Shown one piece after another: positions 10,336 through 21,558 of a DNA stretch of 64,000 nt. The stretch is taken from NCBI GenBank assembly GCA_037127315.1, contig JBBBDQ010000914.1:754501-818500 (forward strand). The letters are read 5' to 3'. The translations under genes and the position numbers were made by a program. The notes under the pieces were generated by a model. That model searched no databases and was not told where the DNA came from. It worked only from the letters and a program-made list of their open reading frames with translations. Every line of letters begins with the position of its first letter. The stretch's first letter is position 1. Origin of the DNA: Ascarosepion bandense. Its lineage: Eukaryota; Mollusca; Cephalopoda; Sepiida; Sepiidae.

Positions 10336-10505
10336 TGCTGAGCGAGGTATTGAGCAAGGCAATGCATAATCATGCGTGTGGCATCCTGTTAAAAATACCT
10401 TCAGGTTGGTTAACCCAGTCCGCTAAGATGGTCTCCGTTTGAGTTCGTCCCCAAGTGTATAGCTGTGTCCCCCAAGTCGCTTTGGCTGCCCCATCATACA
10501 AACAT
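10336..10505 (+). repeat. Dispersed repeat D, copy 1
   Basis: Partially aligns in direct orientation with 14590-14740. Shared ordered words are GCATAA, TGGCATC(C/T)TGTTA, TGTATAG or ATATAG, AGTCGCTTTGG or AGCCTTGGATTG, and CCCATCAT or CTCATCC. Diverged; no coding content. It is followed by degenerate ATT/TTG repeats (10525-10615). Confidence 0.4.
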
Positions 10506-10994
10506 TTTTACCTGTTAAGACCACCAATAATAATAGTAATAATATTAATAAGCATTATTATTATTGTTGTTGTTATTATTATTATTAAAAAGATTGCTAT
10601 TGTTGTTGCTGTTGTGTGAGAGAGCAGTTCTTCAATAAAAGGATGTGCCTGCTAACTTATCATGGTTGACTCATCGTACGAATTTAAAGAAACATCTGCC
10701 TCATTACTTTACTGTGATAACATTACACTTCTGCTCAGGAACAGAGATGCGCCATCCCATATGAATCACACCCCACCGTGTGAGGCGTGTGCGGCCTGAC
10801 AGCAAGCAATTTTGTGAAACTGAACGTAATGTTTACTTTAGCGCATCTTAATTAATGATGATAAAAGTTATGTTTGTTAGTAATACTAATTATTATTGTT
10901 GTTGTGTGAGAGAAAAATTCGTCAACAATATGGCGGTTTGTATAAATATAGCACAGATAAGTATGCCAATCATGACAGCGATTCTAATTAGAGT

Positions 10995-11820
10995 ATAGAG
11001 GCTGCGATGGATGAATTGCTGTCTAAAGGACTAAAAAATTAAAATAACACAGACATCTCATTTTAACAGATATATTTACCAACATTACACAAAAATATCT
11101 TGAAATAGGAAGAGTAAATTTATTCAATAAAATTAGCATTGATTTAAATCACGGCCACCAGACTAATTCGTAACCTTTTCCACCTCTTCTAGATTGCCTT
11201 CCTGTTTATGTAGGCGAATGATGCCATAATCCTTGCCTTCAGGTCCTCTTTCAACTGCGACCCACATATAATAATCAGTCTAGAGAGTTAGATGGCTAAA
11301 TGTAAAGGTTGATTGGGTGAGAGAAATTGTCTGACAACCATGACTAGGTAATCCTGATTGTTCGGTATGGTGCGTTCTTTTTACAGACATAAGGTCTTCC
11401 TGCAACTTCCCTCTTGAACAGGTGCAGTATTACCTCATCAAGGCACATGTTGAGTCTGAGGCCCCCACTAATTCTTAATTTCTTTTCTCATTGGAACAAT
11501 CAGATTGATTTTTCCGAGCTGCCATACTTTCGTAAACACCATTAAAACATCCAGCTTTTACTTAATCCTCGGCATTGTCCTCAGATTGACACCCAAACAC
11601 TCTGAAATGTTTATATTGGAACTGCTGCGAATTCTAAGTAGTAGAGCATGCTATTTCTAATTTTCTGGCAAAGTGAACTGCATCATATTGCTCTTTACCT
11701 CAAAGAGGGTACCCAACTAATCCTACTATACTTTGCAGTTCACAAAATCAACAACAAACAACGTGCATGAGCGAAGTTTAAAATATAAAATGGTAATAAT
11801 TTATCCATCGCACGCTGTAA
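10995..11820 (-). mobile_element. mariner-like DNA transposon, internally decayed
   Basis: Terminal inverted repeats are visible: GGCTGCGATGGATGAATT at the left, and its near complement around 11797-11820 (ATTTATCCATCGCACGCTG). Both ends abut TA, the mariner target. On the minus strand, broken frames read GLRLNM, REVAGRPYV, SWLSDNF, YI-PSN and GRQSRR. These match the C-terminal half of a mariner transposase (LN-EAY, AGRPYVWQQDSAPCHTS, WPPNSPDCNPLDY, RRFRSRLE). Several stops and frameshifts are present, and the length (about 0.8 kb) is short for a full mariner (about 1.3 kb). Non-functional. Confidence 0.7.
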
Positions 11821-13100
11821 TTACAATGTGTAACACAACACGATATGGTGACATAAGCTGTTAAAAAGAACACATGCCATTACTGATCGGAGACTAGTTA
11901 AAAATACATTTAACTAATTATTAATCTTTTTATCATTCTCACATTGTGTTCGTGCTAGTAGAAAATGGCGCTAGAAATTAAATGACCTTAAGTAACCTCA
12001 GTATTCCAGCAAAATTCTTAATATACCTGTTCTTTTCTGTAATTTTGTCGTTTGGGTGGTGCTAATAACTCATAGTTTCAAGATATTTCAATAGATTCCT
12101 TGACGCTTTTTGAGTATAGCACTTCAAAGATGACTAGTGAGACATTCATCTTCGTGTTGTAGAGCTTTTTAACTCGTATTGTCAAAATATTTTTTCTTTT
12201 CGATTTACTTTTAATTTAATCTGTGCTGTAATATAATAGCGAAATTAAAAGTTTGACATGATTTTCTCGTTTAAAATTGCTAGCTTACTTTTATGACGAA
12301 TTAATATCAGCTGTTTTAATCTCAATACCTTATAGAATTTTACGTATTTTCTCTTCTATTGAAAATTCTATGCTATGCTTATACCATTGGTGTGAATTCG
12401 CCTGCACAGTTTCCAGTGAATCACAAATCTTATCCATTTATGACTACTGCATTCCCAGTCATGACTATTCTTATTATCTTTCAGTGTTAATCTTTTATAT
12501 CTTCTAATACCTATTGATCATTGATTTCAAAAATGTATATATCTGATAGTTTACTGTTCTGTCCAGTCTGGTTTGATATATGAGAGACACACCTTAAGTA
12601 ATATTCCTAATAATTTTGACAGAAAAAAATGGTAAGAGTAGTAGTAAGCTTAAACGTTTCCTTATATAAAAACATTTGGCATTCAAAAAGCCTGTTGGTC
12701 GAAATTTATAAAAAAAAACCTTCTAAAATATTTTTCATGAAAACATGTTTTCTCATGTCCAATAACTGTTATCGCACCCTATAGTATCGATGGGAACGTA
12801 CATCATAACTGTGGGTTTTTTTTTTCTTGTGATAGCCATTTTAGCTGTTGACGAAAATTCTCAAATAATACGGTTTCTCTTATTTGTTACATTTTGTTGG
12901 TAGTGATTCTTTCACGACTTTCGAAGAAGGGTGCTACTCATTAAAATATATAGGTTTCGTTCGCTCGGAGCCATTTTTACTCATTGATTTGAGAAAGCGG
13001 TTGTATGTGTTTGATATTTTAGACATTTCTGAACGTGTCTAGTGACAGGAATAACATGAATATGAATGTCTTGATTTATTCAAGATCTTAATTTTGATGT
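11821..13100. other. Spacer without recognised genes
   Basis: AT-rich unique-looking sequence. The 76-codon plus frame at 12277-12507 has no motif and is treated as chance. Confidence 0.5.
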
Positions 13101-13104
13101 ATTT

Positions 13105-13480
13105 AAGAAAATTATTCAAGATTCTTGTTACCATCTGCAAGACTTTTCAACCGTTGTATGATTCGGCCTTCTTCAGGAGCTAAGAATTTCAAAGCGAACT
13201 CCTCATTACAATCACTGGGGTAAATGATCTTCTTTCCTTGTGTCTTTTAGTAGTCATGAGTTATCTTCCGCTAACCCTGTAAGTTTTTTGTTCACTATTG
13301 CTGTAGCCTGATGTTCTTTGAGTCAAGTCATAGGAACTAACCAACGTCCATATACATAGGAGCGTACAACGGCCGCAACGTAGTACAAATTGCAACAAAG
13401 ATCAGGACAATAGTTCGAATAATATCAATAGTTTACATACTCACTCACCTCAGAAATATAGACAAATTTTCAAGATGTTG
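13105..13480. repeat. Foldback repeat family F, copy 1
   Basis: The left arm (about 13108-13175) includes CGGCCTTCTTCAGG. The right arm (about 13360-13440) includes ACAACGGCCGCAACGTAGTAC and AGGACAATAGTTCGAATAAT. The arms are inverted relative to each other, as in the clearer copy at 47265-47620. The right flank, CCTCAGAAATATAGACAAAT, is shared with the copies at 27240 and 47581. Confidence 0.55.
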
Positions 13481-13825
13481 GGTTAAAGTTTTGGTTTTGT
13501 TCCATAATGCACTTTTGAACAAAATACTTCTATTCTATGTTCAATTTCCTTATCAACTTAACTATGTTTGTAAACACTGTTAGATTGAACAAACTTTCAG
13601 AGACAATTCCCTATTTCACAACATAGTCAACAGAATTGGCGAAGCACTCATTAACAAGATTTCTTCCTTTCAAGGGTAGCCAGCTATAGAAGGCGGCCCA
13701 TAATGTGCCTTTTTAGCCATCGCTATCGTCACAACATTAATTAGCGCCTAACTCTACTCACACCCAACAAATTGGCGTTGTTCATTCCGCACATAGAAGC
13801 TCAGTGATACGTATCAGCTTCTGGC

Positions 13826-13950
13826 ATACTTTCATTGGCCAGACAATCTTGCAGCTTCTATCTAGGCAAAATATTATCGGTTATTTGCTGGAACGTTCAA
13901 ATTCAGATCTCATACTATCAACTTCCGTCCATGTTTTCATAGGCCAACAT
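13826..13950 (+). repeat. Dispersed repeat G, copy 1
   Basis: Matches the reverse complement of 15415-15550. Shared words are CTTTCATTGG, CAGAC, GGCAAAATATT and CGGTTATTTGCTG in the same order. In one frame both copies read FIGQTILQLL and RQNI-GYLL, so a coding origin is possible but not established. Confidence 0.6.
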
Positions 13951-14344
13951 ATCTACTAATATAGTAGATATTACTTTCCGAGTCACCATTCAGTTTTCTC
14001 TTTGTCATTTTAGATTCCCTCAACGTAGCCCTGTTGATGTCGATTGATCTGCCTTTCTCTCTATTTGGCTTTTGAAATATTCAAATAAGTACTTGTGTCT
14101 CGCGCTTTTGTAGTTTTATTTTTTGTTTTCTGGACTTTTGTCCTTATATTTCTCGCAGTCTTCAAGAAGATATTTTATTTATTAATATGAATGGTTCTAC
14201 TTATTCATTTTACGCATTCAAATTTGCGTTGCCAAGAATAAAATATTTGTTATATTAAAGTTAATGAGTGTATTTAAAGGATATTTTTTCTGCTTTTTAG
14301 TTAGACAGGAGGAAAATCGAAAAGAAATATGGGTTGAACGGAAG

Positions 14345-14500
14345 TAAAGTTGTCTTTTGCTTTAAAAAGCAACTATAATCGATGCAAAGGAATTCATTAA
14401 ATGTAGATAAACATGTAAAAGAGACAAAAGAAAACATAAGTAGAATATGGCATTTATCTTATTGTTACTTTCATTATTTTTATTAGGAATATTTGGCACT
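14345..14500 (+). repeat. Dispersed repeat G, copy 2
   Basis: Matches the reverse complement of 15575-15715: AGTTGTCTTTTGCTTTAA, GCAACTATAATC, GAATTCATT and AAGTAGAATATGGCAT. Copies 1 and 2 carry adjacent parts of the unit that are contiguous in the copy at 15415-15715. Confidence 0.65.
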
Positions 14501-14589
14501 AGTGCATAGATATAAGCTCATTAGACACCTCTTGACACCATATACAATAAAGGTATATGACGAACATAGATTACAGCCAAATAGGTGCG

Positions 14590-14740
14590 ATACTGTGACT
14601 CACTTTGACAAATGCAGTGCATAAAATTGCAGATGGCATCTTGTTAGACATGTCTTCTCAGACGGTTTTCCGATGGAGGATGATTCCCAATATATAGTTG
14701 TAATTCTTAAGAAGCCTTGGATTGCTCATCCTTCAAAATA
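14590..14740 (+). repeat. Dispersed repeat D, copy 2
   Basis: Direct-orientation partial match to 10336-10505. No ORF. Confidence 0.4.
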
Positions 14741-14909
14741 AAAGAAAGCATCACGAACTGAATGCTACGCCACTAATGCCTGTCATGAACATAAATCAAA
14801 GGTGTGTCATCTCCAACGTGTCATGCTCAACTGGATCTGCTTTGTCAATTAATGATTAAACCTGTGCTATTGATTAAGGTATTTAGTGTAACTCATCTTT
14901 ATTAATCAA

Positions 14910-14910
<1 letters not shown>

Positions 14911-14954
<44 letters not shown>

Positions 14955-15030
14955 AATTGTTATTATTATTTTTAGTAGTAGTAATAGTAGTAGTAGTAGT
15001 AATAATAGACGTAGTAGTACTCATAGTAGT
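14911..15030. repeat. (TTA)n followed by (TAG)n microsatellites
   Basis: A pure TTA run (14911-14954), then a degenerate TAG/TAA run (about 14967-15030). No retrotransposon is inserted here. Confidence 0.9.
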
Positions 15031-15414
15031 CATGAATATGAGGTCAGAATTCTAACAGTGAGGCTGGCGTGAAAGTTTAAAAATGTACCCATTATGACGG
15101 AGGCTGATGATGGTATATCACGAAGAAGCGCAAAATGAAATATGCACGATACGGTGATATTTGTTAGTAAGAGTAGGGTATACTCTTTAGGGTGTGGCCT
15201 TGTTAGAATTATCTTTAGATATAATTGTCATTTGAGAGAGAGAGAGAAAGAGAGAGACAGAGAGAAGTATATAAGTACGGTAACAACACTATTGTATGCA
15301 CAAAACAAATTCAGTGTGCCAACCATGACATCTAGTCTGATAAGAGTATTTCAGATATATGTACCACAGTCAAATATGTGTGATATGGTGAGAGGTTTTA
15401 GTAAAAACAGTACA

Positions 15415-15715
15415 TAATCTTTCATATGTTGACCTATGTCAATATAAACAGAAGTTGCTAGTATGAGAGTTGAATTTAAATCTTTCAGCAAATAACCGAA
15501 AATATTTTGCCTTGTGATAAATAAGAGCTGCAAAATAGTCTGTCCAATGAAAGCAAGCCAAATATTAGTAATAATGTTAATGAAAGTAATAAGAGGAATG
15601 CCATATTCTACTTATATTTTCTTTTACCTATTCCACATGACTTGGTGTTATCTACTTTAAATGAATTCTTTTGCACTGATTATAGTTGCTTCCTTAAAGC
15701 AAAAGACAACTATGA
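15415..15715 (-). repeat. Dispersed repeat G, copy 3 (longest)
   Basis: Inverted relative to 13826-13950 and 14345-14500, and it spans both parts without a gap. It forms an inverted pair of about 140 bp arms with 14345-14500, separated by about 1.1 kb. A 60-codon minus frame lies in it (15351-15533), with hydrophobic stretches but no known motif. Confidence 0.65.
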
Positions 15716-15918
15716 TACAATTGAAAATCTCCAGTTAGAAATACCTTCTCTTTATTGATATTTTTGTTATTTTTATAAATAGAAGCAATAGTAGTAGTAG
15801 ATAGTAGCAAGTGAGTGAAACAGTGACATGAAACAGTGACGATAGCAGGCAATTACACATTTTAAATATACCCATTGTAGAAAGCAACCACTTAATATTA
15901 TATCAGGTAGGTTATTGT

Positions 15919-15966
<48 letters not shown>

Positions 15967-15994
15967 TATTATTATTATTATTATTATTATTATT
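15919..15994. repeat. Palindromic (TAA)n(TTA)n array
   Basis: About 42 bases of TAA repeats switch directly to about 31 bases of TTA repeats, so the two halves are self-complementary. The right half forms the 3' junction of the R4/Dong-like copy 4. Confidence 0.95.
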
Positions 15995-16630
15995 GTCCCA
16001 ATACCTACCAAGTCTGTGGAAAAATTTTAGGCATATAGTGGTATGTTGCTATGACTACATTTCATTGTTTGTTTTTCCACTCGCATAACATCACTAGCGT
16101 TACATGAACACAATTCTTAGTGCGTTGGCTATATTTAACAAGAAAGCCTTTTGTATTTTCCTTAAGCTGGGATTTTCAGGGATTTATTCAATGTGCTTTT
16201 TCGTTCATTTTTACATTCCAAACGCATCTAATTTGACTGGTACTGTTCTTGTTTTCAGTTCCCACATGTTTTCTATCTCTATTTCCAGTTCTTTATATTT
16301 CGATATTTTTTTCCAAATTCCTTGGTTACTATGTTAGAGTCCGCTGGGCAAGCCATATCAATTAGTAGGCAAATTTTTCTTTCCGCTATATGACAGATTC
16401 AGTCTATTTATTTGAATCTTCTTGTCTGTAAAATGGTGAAATCCCATAGAATTGTGGTGTATTCTATTTCTGTAGCTGGTGTTGGGTGATTTTCATACCA
16501 GTGTTAAAATCTTCCCCAAATTGTTTGCACATTGTCCAGTGTAAATACATTTTTATATTCATTCGGCGCAAGTACATAACATCCTGAGTTTAGTTGGCCT
16601 ACGGTTTCCTAATATTTGTCACAGAACCTG
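15995..16630 (-). mobile_element. R4/Dong-like element, copy 4 (diverged, 5'-truncated)
   Basis: Aligns on the minus strand with the 3' UTR and the CCHC-endonuclease end of the intact copy. It begins within RFCDKY-ETVGQLNSGC, directly followed by YVLAPNEYK, but contains stops and frameshifts. It keeps the diagnostic 3' UTR word ACCTACCAAGTCTGTGG. It lies between the TAA/TTA array at 15919-15994 and a 73-base TTA array (16631-16703). More substitutions than copies 1-3 indicate an older insertion. Confidence 0.8.
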
Positions 16631-16639
16631 TATTATTAC

Positions 16640-16702
<63 letters not shown>

Positions 16703-16703
16703 C
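16631..16703. repeat. (TTA)n microsatellite at 5' junction of copy 4
   Basis: A nearly pure TTA array with one ACT interruption. Confidence 0.97.
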
Positions 16704-18115
16704 AACACTGAAATAAAAGCGCGATTTAAGAAAAGAAAAATAAATGTCAGTGTTTAAAAATGTTTAACAATTTTTCGACAGTATGTAAGACTTTGTGTAA
16801 ACGTTGCTTGTTTTAAGGAAAGACTGTTGTACTAATAATCAATGTGACAGAATGAATGGAAATCAATCAGAATGAATGGAATGCACCCTAAACGTAACAT
16901 AACGGGGACGCCCTCATCTTGAAATTTCCCATTACTCAGTAAGAGCAATTGATCAGTTTTGTATAAATTTTATGGAACTCCCCTGTAATTCTTTTCATTT
17001 CTCCGAAGTGGAAGTTTAGTAATATGCATATGTAATTATCTTCATGTCCTGAATGTGCTGAAATGTTGATGGATAATGCATATTGTTCACAATGTGTACC
17101 TTAAGATTTCGTCGAAATTATAGTCGTTTGTGGTAAAATGTTACGCAAGCACGTTTAGTATTTTACTGTTGGGTCGGATATTAGACCCGCGGCCATCACA
17201 TTTCTTGTTTAATTTTCCGTTTATCATTGACTTTCTCTTTTTTTTAATTTTGTTAAGTCACGCTCTTGTGTAAGTGTTGAAATATATTAGAAGAATTAGG
17301 TCACTCAATTCGTTTAACATTATTATTAATGTTATTACTACTATCGATATTATTATTGTTTTTATTATCATACATGGTTATCTTCTCAACAAGCAAGGTA
17401 AGTCTAATATCTTCAACTTTTATGTCAAAATACTTCCAGCGTTATCCTTCATTAACCGGTTTTGATTCCGAGTTGAATCCATTTTCTATCCTTATTATTT
17501 TCAATCATAATAGAAACAAGATATCTTCGAAATTTTGATTATTGTCAGGACAACAAAACGGTATGCAGCTTGTCTTTTTGTTGAGGCTCACACGTCATCC
17601 GTGACATAGGTCATTCATTGGCATTTACCAGTCTTCAAAGCAACCACGAAATTCCGTACTGATGTCTTCCGCACGTCATAGGTTAAATCTCTTCTATTCC
17701 AACTGAAAAGAATAATTTCTCTCACCCACATGAAATATTTATACGATAAGGTCATGGCAACCTTAATCCGCTTTCGATAGAAAATTCGCATAATGTTAAT
17801 TTCAATAAATGACAAAGGGTTTCAGTTCGGATGCTAAGAGATTAATGAAGTCAAGGGAAAATAATGAGAATTACGGCTCGAAGCTGAAAATCAGCCATTA
17901 ATACAACCTTCAACAAATAATTCTGTTGCTAATCGATTTTAGGTTTTAATTCTCTGCTTGAGCTCACAAAAACAATGAAACAGCAACTCATAATATCTAA
18001 GAATATACTTTTCAAAGTTAAAAATAATACTATTCAGTATACTCCTATTAATGAATCAAAGAAATAAAATATGTGCTATATTTAAATAACGAGTTTTATT
18101 GTTATATAATGTATT
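16704..18115. other. AT-rich spacer
   Basis: No gene or recognised repeat in 1.4 kb. Short frames at 17274-17538 come from degenerate ATT-type repeats. Confidence 0.5.
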
Positions 18116-18164
18116 CTTCTTCTTCTTCTTCTTCTTATTCTTCTTCTTCTTCTTCTTCTTCTTC

Positions 18165-18198
<34 letters not shown>

Positions 18199-18200
18199 CA
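18116..18200. repeat. (TTC)n(TTA)n microsatellite
   Basis: Two TTC blocks separated by TTATTC, then TTA units. The apparent poly-Ser/poly-Tyr ORF is a translation of the repeat. Confidence 0.96.
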
Positions 18201-18360
18201 ATATTTTCCCACAGTTAAGAAAACAGGCAATTTTATAAAAGAAAAAGTAAAGAAAACATAGTGTTTGACAAGGTTAAGCTAACTTTCAACAGAATGTCTG
18301 ATTTCTTCAATGTATATTTTCAGAAATGGGTTTTCTGATACTTTTCTGAGAATCACTTAA

Positions 18361-18406
18361 AATTATTATTATTATCATTATCAATATTATTATTATTATT
18401 ATTATT

Positions 18407-18443
<37 letters not shown>
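18361..18443. repeat. Palindromic (ATT)n(AAT)n array
   Basis: ATT units (from 18384) switch at about 18410 to TAA units, giving a self-complementary array like that at 15919-15994. A mariner relic starts about 40 bases to the right. Confidence 0.95.
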
Positions 18444-18479
18444 TATGTTTGTGGTTAATAAAATCTATAGAATTGATCA

Positions 18480-18992
18480 TTGACTAAGGTTAAAGAAATT
18501 TGTTGGTGTTAACTTCAGATTCAACAAAATGCCTACTTCAAATGCCGTGAGAAGGTAGTGCTGCTCTGAGTCAAGAAGTTAACTGCTGGAAGATCAAGTG
18601 TGTTGCAACAAGAACCCGCATCATGCAAAACAAACACGAGAACATAGCCGTGGCTCTCAGGCAATATCTGCGATCACATCACCCTTTATATCTAGCCACC
18701 TAACTCCCCAGACTGCACGACCTTAATTATTATATGCAAGGCACAGCTGACAGATGAACTGAAGACAACATTCACCACTTTAAACAACCAGACTACTCAG
18801 AAACGTTGCAGGCGATTCCGAAATCGCCTGTAGGCTGCAGTTGAAATCAAAGATGATTTTGTTGAATAAATTGGCTTTTTCGAGTTTCAAAATATTCTCG
18901 TGTAGTTTTAGTGAATTCATCTACTAAAATGAGATGATAGAGTCACTTTAATTGTTACTTATAGTTTCAAGACAATTCATCGTACGTTTGGG
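18480..18992 (+). pseudogene. mariner-like transposase relic, C-terminal half
   Basis: Plus-strand broken frames contain VLQQEPASCKT, ICDHITLYI followed by a stop and PPNSPDCTT, then a stretch around RCRRFRNRL. These correspond to the QQDSAPCHTS, FCDHITPNIWPPNSPDCNPLDY and RRFRSRLE parts of mariner transposases, which hold the second and third catalytic aspartates. A terminal-repeat-like end (GACAATTCATCGTACG, about 18970-18985) matches the mariner ends at 10995 and 35500. The 5' half is missing and the left side runs into the AAT array. Inactive. Confidence 0.7.
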
Positions 18993-20150
18993 TTTTATTA
19001 CATTTCTGATCATCACTTTCTGAAGCAGTTAACTTTTCTGAAGAGTGAATAGAGTTGAAGGAGCAGTTTCATAGGAGAGGTATTTTGACACTGCGTTTTG
19101 TTCCCAGTAAGTTTGGCCATGTTTGCTAAAATCCTAATGTGAGGTGAAAATAATTCTTCTAAAATATCTGTACAATTTGTCAAATAGATATTTGGAAGAT
19201 GCATATACAATATAAATCATGTAGTAAAATTTCTTGTAACTGAATGGGAAATTTGTGTTGATTGTACTTCCAGGAAATTGAATCTTGAACCTTGTACTAT
19301 GTACAAATTTAATAAATTAATGTTTTTTATATTGTTTTATTATGATTATATAGGCTCGCCTATCGTCCGATCCGGACTTCTTATATGTCTATTAAACATG
19401 TGTTTAATTCCTTGTTCCATGTTCGGCATATGGTTTGCCGGCTCTCTTTCTTTCTTATATTAGAGCCACAATGATTTCACTGTAATAACTTTTTGGTGAT
19501 CTGACTAGCCAGTGGTGTTGACTTTCTAGGGTAAAGGTACCGGGTTGACACTGCTGGCAATTGCTCCGAGCTGGTCGTTAGGAGCTTAAACTCTTTGGTA
19601 GAACTTACAGAGACTGCTCTGAAACAGAATCACATACTATCGGGGTAATTGTAGTCCTATGTTGCGCATTTGAAGGTGTTCCAGCATCTATTTCTGACGG
19701 AAATACTTGAGACCGTACAATGTTCTATTCTTAGCTATACTCTGGCTGATTTGTCTTACCATTGACGACAAAAAAATGACAATTCTTCTATTGCTACCAA
19801 TAAATCTTTGATTCCAGGCTATCTTCTCCTTTGCAGAAGAGATTCAAAGTATTCACATGCATAACCTAGGATAATTCAGGATAATCATTTCATGTCCATA
19901 GAATCGCTTCCAAAATTCTTTGAACACTCTTGTATGTGCTTCCGTCTTTCATTACTAAACTCAGTTAGCTATCTTTTTTCCTTTATCGCCCACCTCTTCC
20001 TAAGACTCCAGTATATTAGACATGATAGCTGACGGTATAACAAAGGCATTTTTCTCCATTTAAATGCGAACATCTTTGATTTCGAATTTTAATTTATCTC
20101 TGGCCCAGTCGCTTATTGAAACCGTAAAATTCTCTATTTTTTCCCTAGCA
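18993..20150. other. Spacer without recognised genes
   Basis: Mixed composition with no convincing ORF. 19440-19640 is somewhat GC-richer but was not matched to anything else in the window. Confidence 0.45.
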
Positions 20151-20154
20151 AAAG

Positions 20155-20222
20155 CCTAGGAATTCGAACCCAGCTAAGCGATTTCATAATACGTTCTATT
20201 ATTCCACAGTGCCTATTGTCAT
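20155..20222 (-). repeat. tRNA-derived SINE head
   Basis: On the minus strand a good pol III B box, GGGTTCGAATTCC (20159-20171), is preceded by an A-box-like GGCACTGTGG (about 20206-20215) at tRNA-like spacing. It resembles the head of SINE A (48690, 59425). No intact tRNA cloverleaf was found. Confidence 0.45.
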
Positions 20223-20309
20223 ATATGAATAAAATGTTTCTGCCGTTAATTTAATTTGAACACGGATCACCAAACAACAAACATAGTCGACCTCATTTTG
20301 ATGTTTTGA

Positions 20310-20311
<2 letters not shown>

Positions 20312-20342
<31 letters not shown>
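20312..20342. repeat. (TA)n microsatellite
   Basis: A pure TA run. Confidence 0.96.
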
Positions 20343-20343
<1 letters not shown>

Positions 20344-20417
20344 AGCATTCTAGTTAGAAAAAATGTAGTCTGACAGAATTCATCGAAGGCGTTATTTCTA
20401 GTATATGTGACTTTACA

Positions 20418-20418
<1 letters not shown>

Positions 20419-20480
<62 letters not shown>
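20419..20480. repeat. (CA)n(TA)n microsatellite
   Basis: A CA run followed by a TA run. It forms the left border of the foldback element at 20505. Confidence 0.96.
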
Positions 20481-20484
<4 letters not shown>

Positions 20485-20504
20485 TGAATAAGAAACGCAG
20501 AAAA

Positions 20505-21151
20505 TGTTAACAATGTTCAAAACATTTATTTCAAACAGTACTTAATATAGAGCTATGAATATATATTAAAATTATAATTTAGAACTTGTTCAACTTAAAA
20601 TCTACGACAAAGTGTACATTTTGTTTCCACATTGAAGGGACAATATCTCATCAGGTAGAAAACGCTATTTTTTGAAGAGAGATGAAGAAAAAAAACCTAA
20701 CACTTCGCCGGTTATGCCGTGTCTCACACTTCTTTCCTCTTCGACCACTTTCTCTCATTTCCTTCTCTCTATGCATTTTCTTACTTCTTCATTTTTGTTA
20801 AATCCAAACGCCGGGTCATCAAAGGGTTGTACTTTACTATCCTTTAATTCCTACTTTTTAAACTGGCGCCTTTCTTTGACCCTTTACTATGTCTTTTTTT
20901 GTTCTTTCTCTTTCTCTTCCGTTTTCCTCTGTTTATTCTTTATTCCCTCTTTTACAACCCCACTTTCTTGGTTTCTCATTTTCCTACCCACTTTACATCA
21001 TACACAAAAACATTACCAATATAAGTTAAAAAATTATCAATCGCCTTTCAAAAAATAGCGTTTAGTACCTGGTGAGACATTGTCCCTTCAATGTCGAAAC
21101 AAAATGTACACTTTGTAGTTGATTGTAATTTGAACATGTTTTAAATTGTAA
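20505..21151. mobile_element. Foldback element P, copy 1
   Basis: The left arm (about 20555-20690) and right arm (about 21035-21151) are inverted copies. Both contain AAAGTGTACATTTTGTTTC or its complement, the TCCCTTCAATGT word, and CAAAAAATAGCGTTT near the inner ends. A further 50-70 bases outside the left arm (CAAAACATTTATTTCAAAC...) are shared with the left ends of copies 2 and 3 but have no partner on the right. The interior is pyrimidine-rich, and its 128-codon frame shows no motif. (TA)n borders both sides. Confidence 0.7.
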
Positions 21152-21173
21152 TATATATATATATATATATATA
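21152..21173. repeat. (TA)n shared border of foldback copies 1 and 2
   Basis: A short TA run between two adjacent foldback elements. Confidence 0.95.
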
Positions 21174-21477
21174 ATGAAGAAAATAAATGCAACCTTCAAA
21201 AAATTTATTTTAAACTGCTTAATATAAAAATTGACCAATGAATATGTATTATAAATTATACTTTATAACTTGTACAAGCTACAAAATACTACAAAATTGT
21301 ACGTTTTGTTTCGGCTTTGAGACAACAATGTCTCATCAGATATTTAATGATGATACTAATAAACGTTCATTACTATCCTCATTAACTATCTGATTATACA
21401 TTGTTTTTTCAATGTCAAAACAAAATGTACAATTTAAAGTTGCTTGACATTTGTACATGTTTTAAAGTATAATTTAT

Positions 21478-21480
<3 letters not shown>
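21174..21480. mobile_element. Foldback element P, copy 2 (compact)
   Basis: Same architecture as 20505-21151 but only about 0.3 kb. A left unique end is followed by an arm with AAATTGTACGTTTTGTTTC and TGTCTCATCAGATA. The centre is short. The right arm has TATCTGATTATACATTG, CAAAACAAAATGTACAATTT and ACATGTTTTAAAGTATAATTT. The arms pair imperfectly. Bounded by TA repeats on both sides. Confidence 0.7.

Positions 21481-21556
<76 letters not shown>
21480..21556. repeat. (AT)n(GT)n microsatellite
   Basis: An AT run then a GT run. It forms the right border of foldback copy 2. Confidence 0.97.

Positions 21557-21558
<2 letters not shown>

Noticed and set aside
20672..21058. 128-codon plus-strand ORF rich in Phe, Leu and Ser
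   Set aside because: It translates the pyrimidine-rich interior of a foldback element, with no motif and low complexity.
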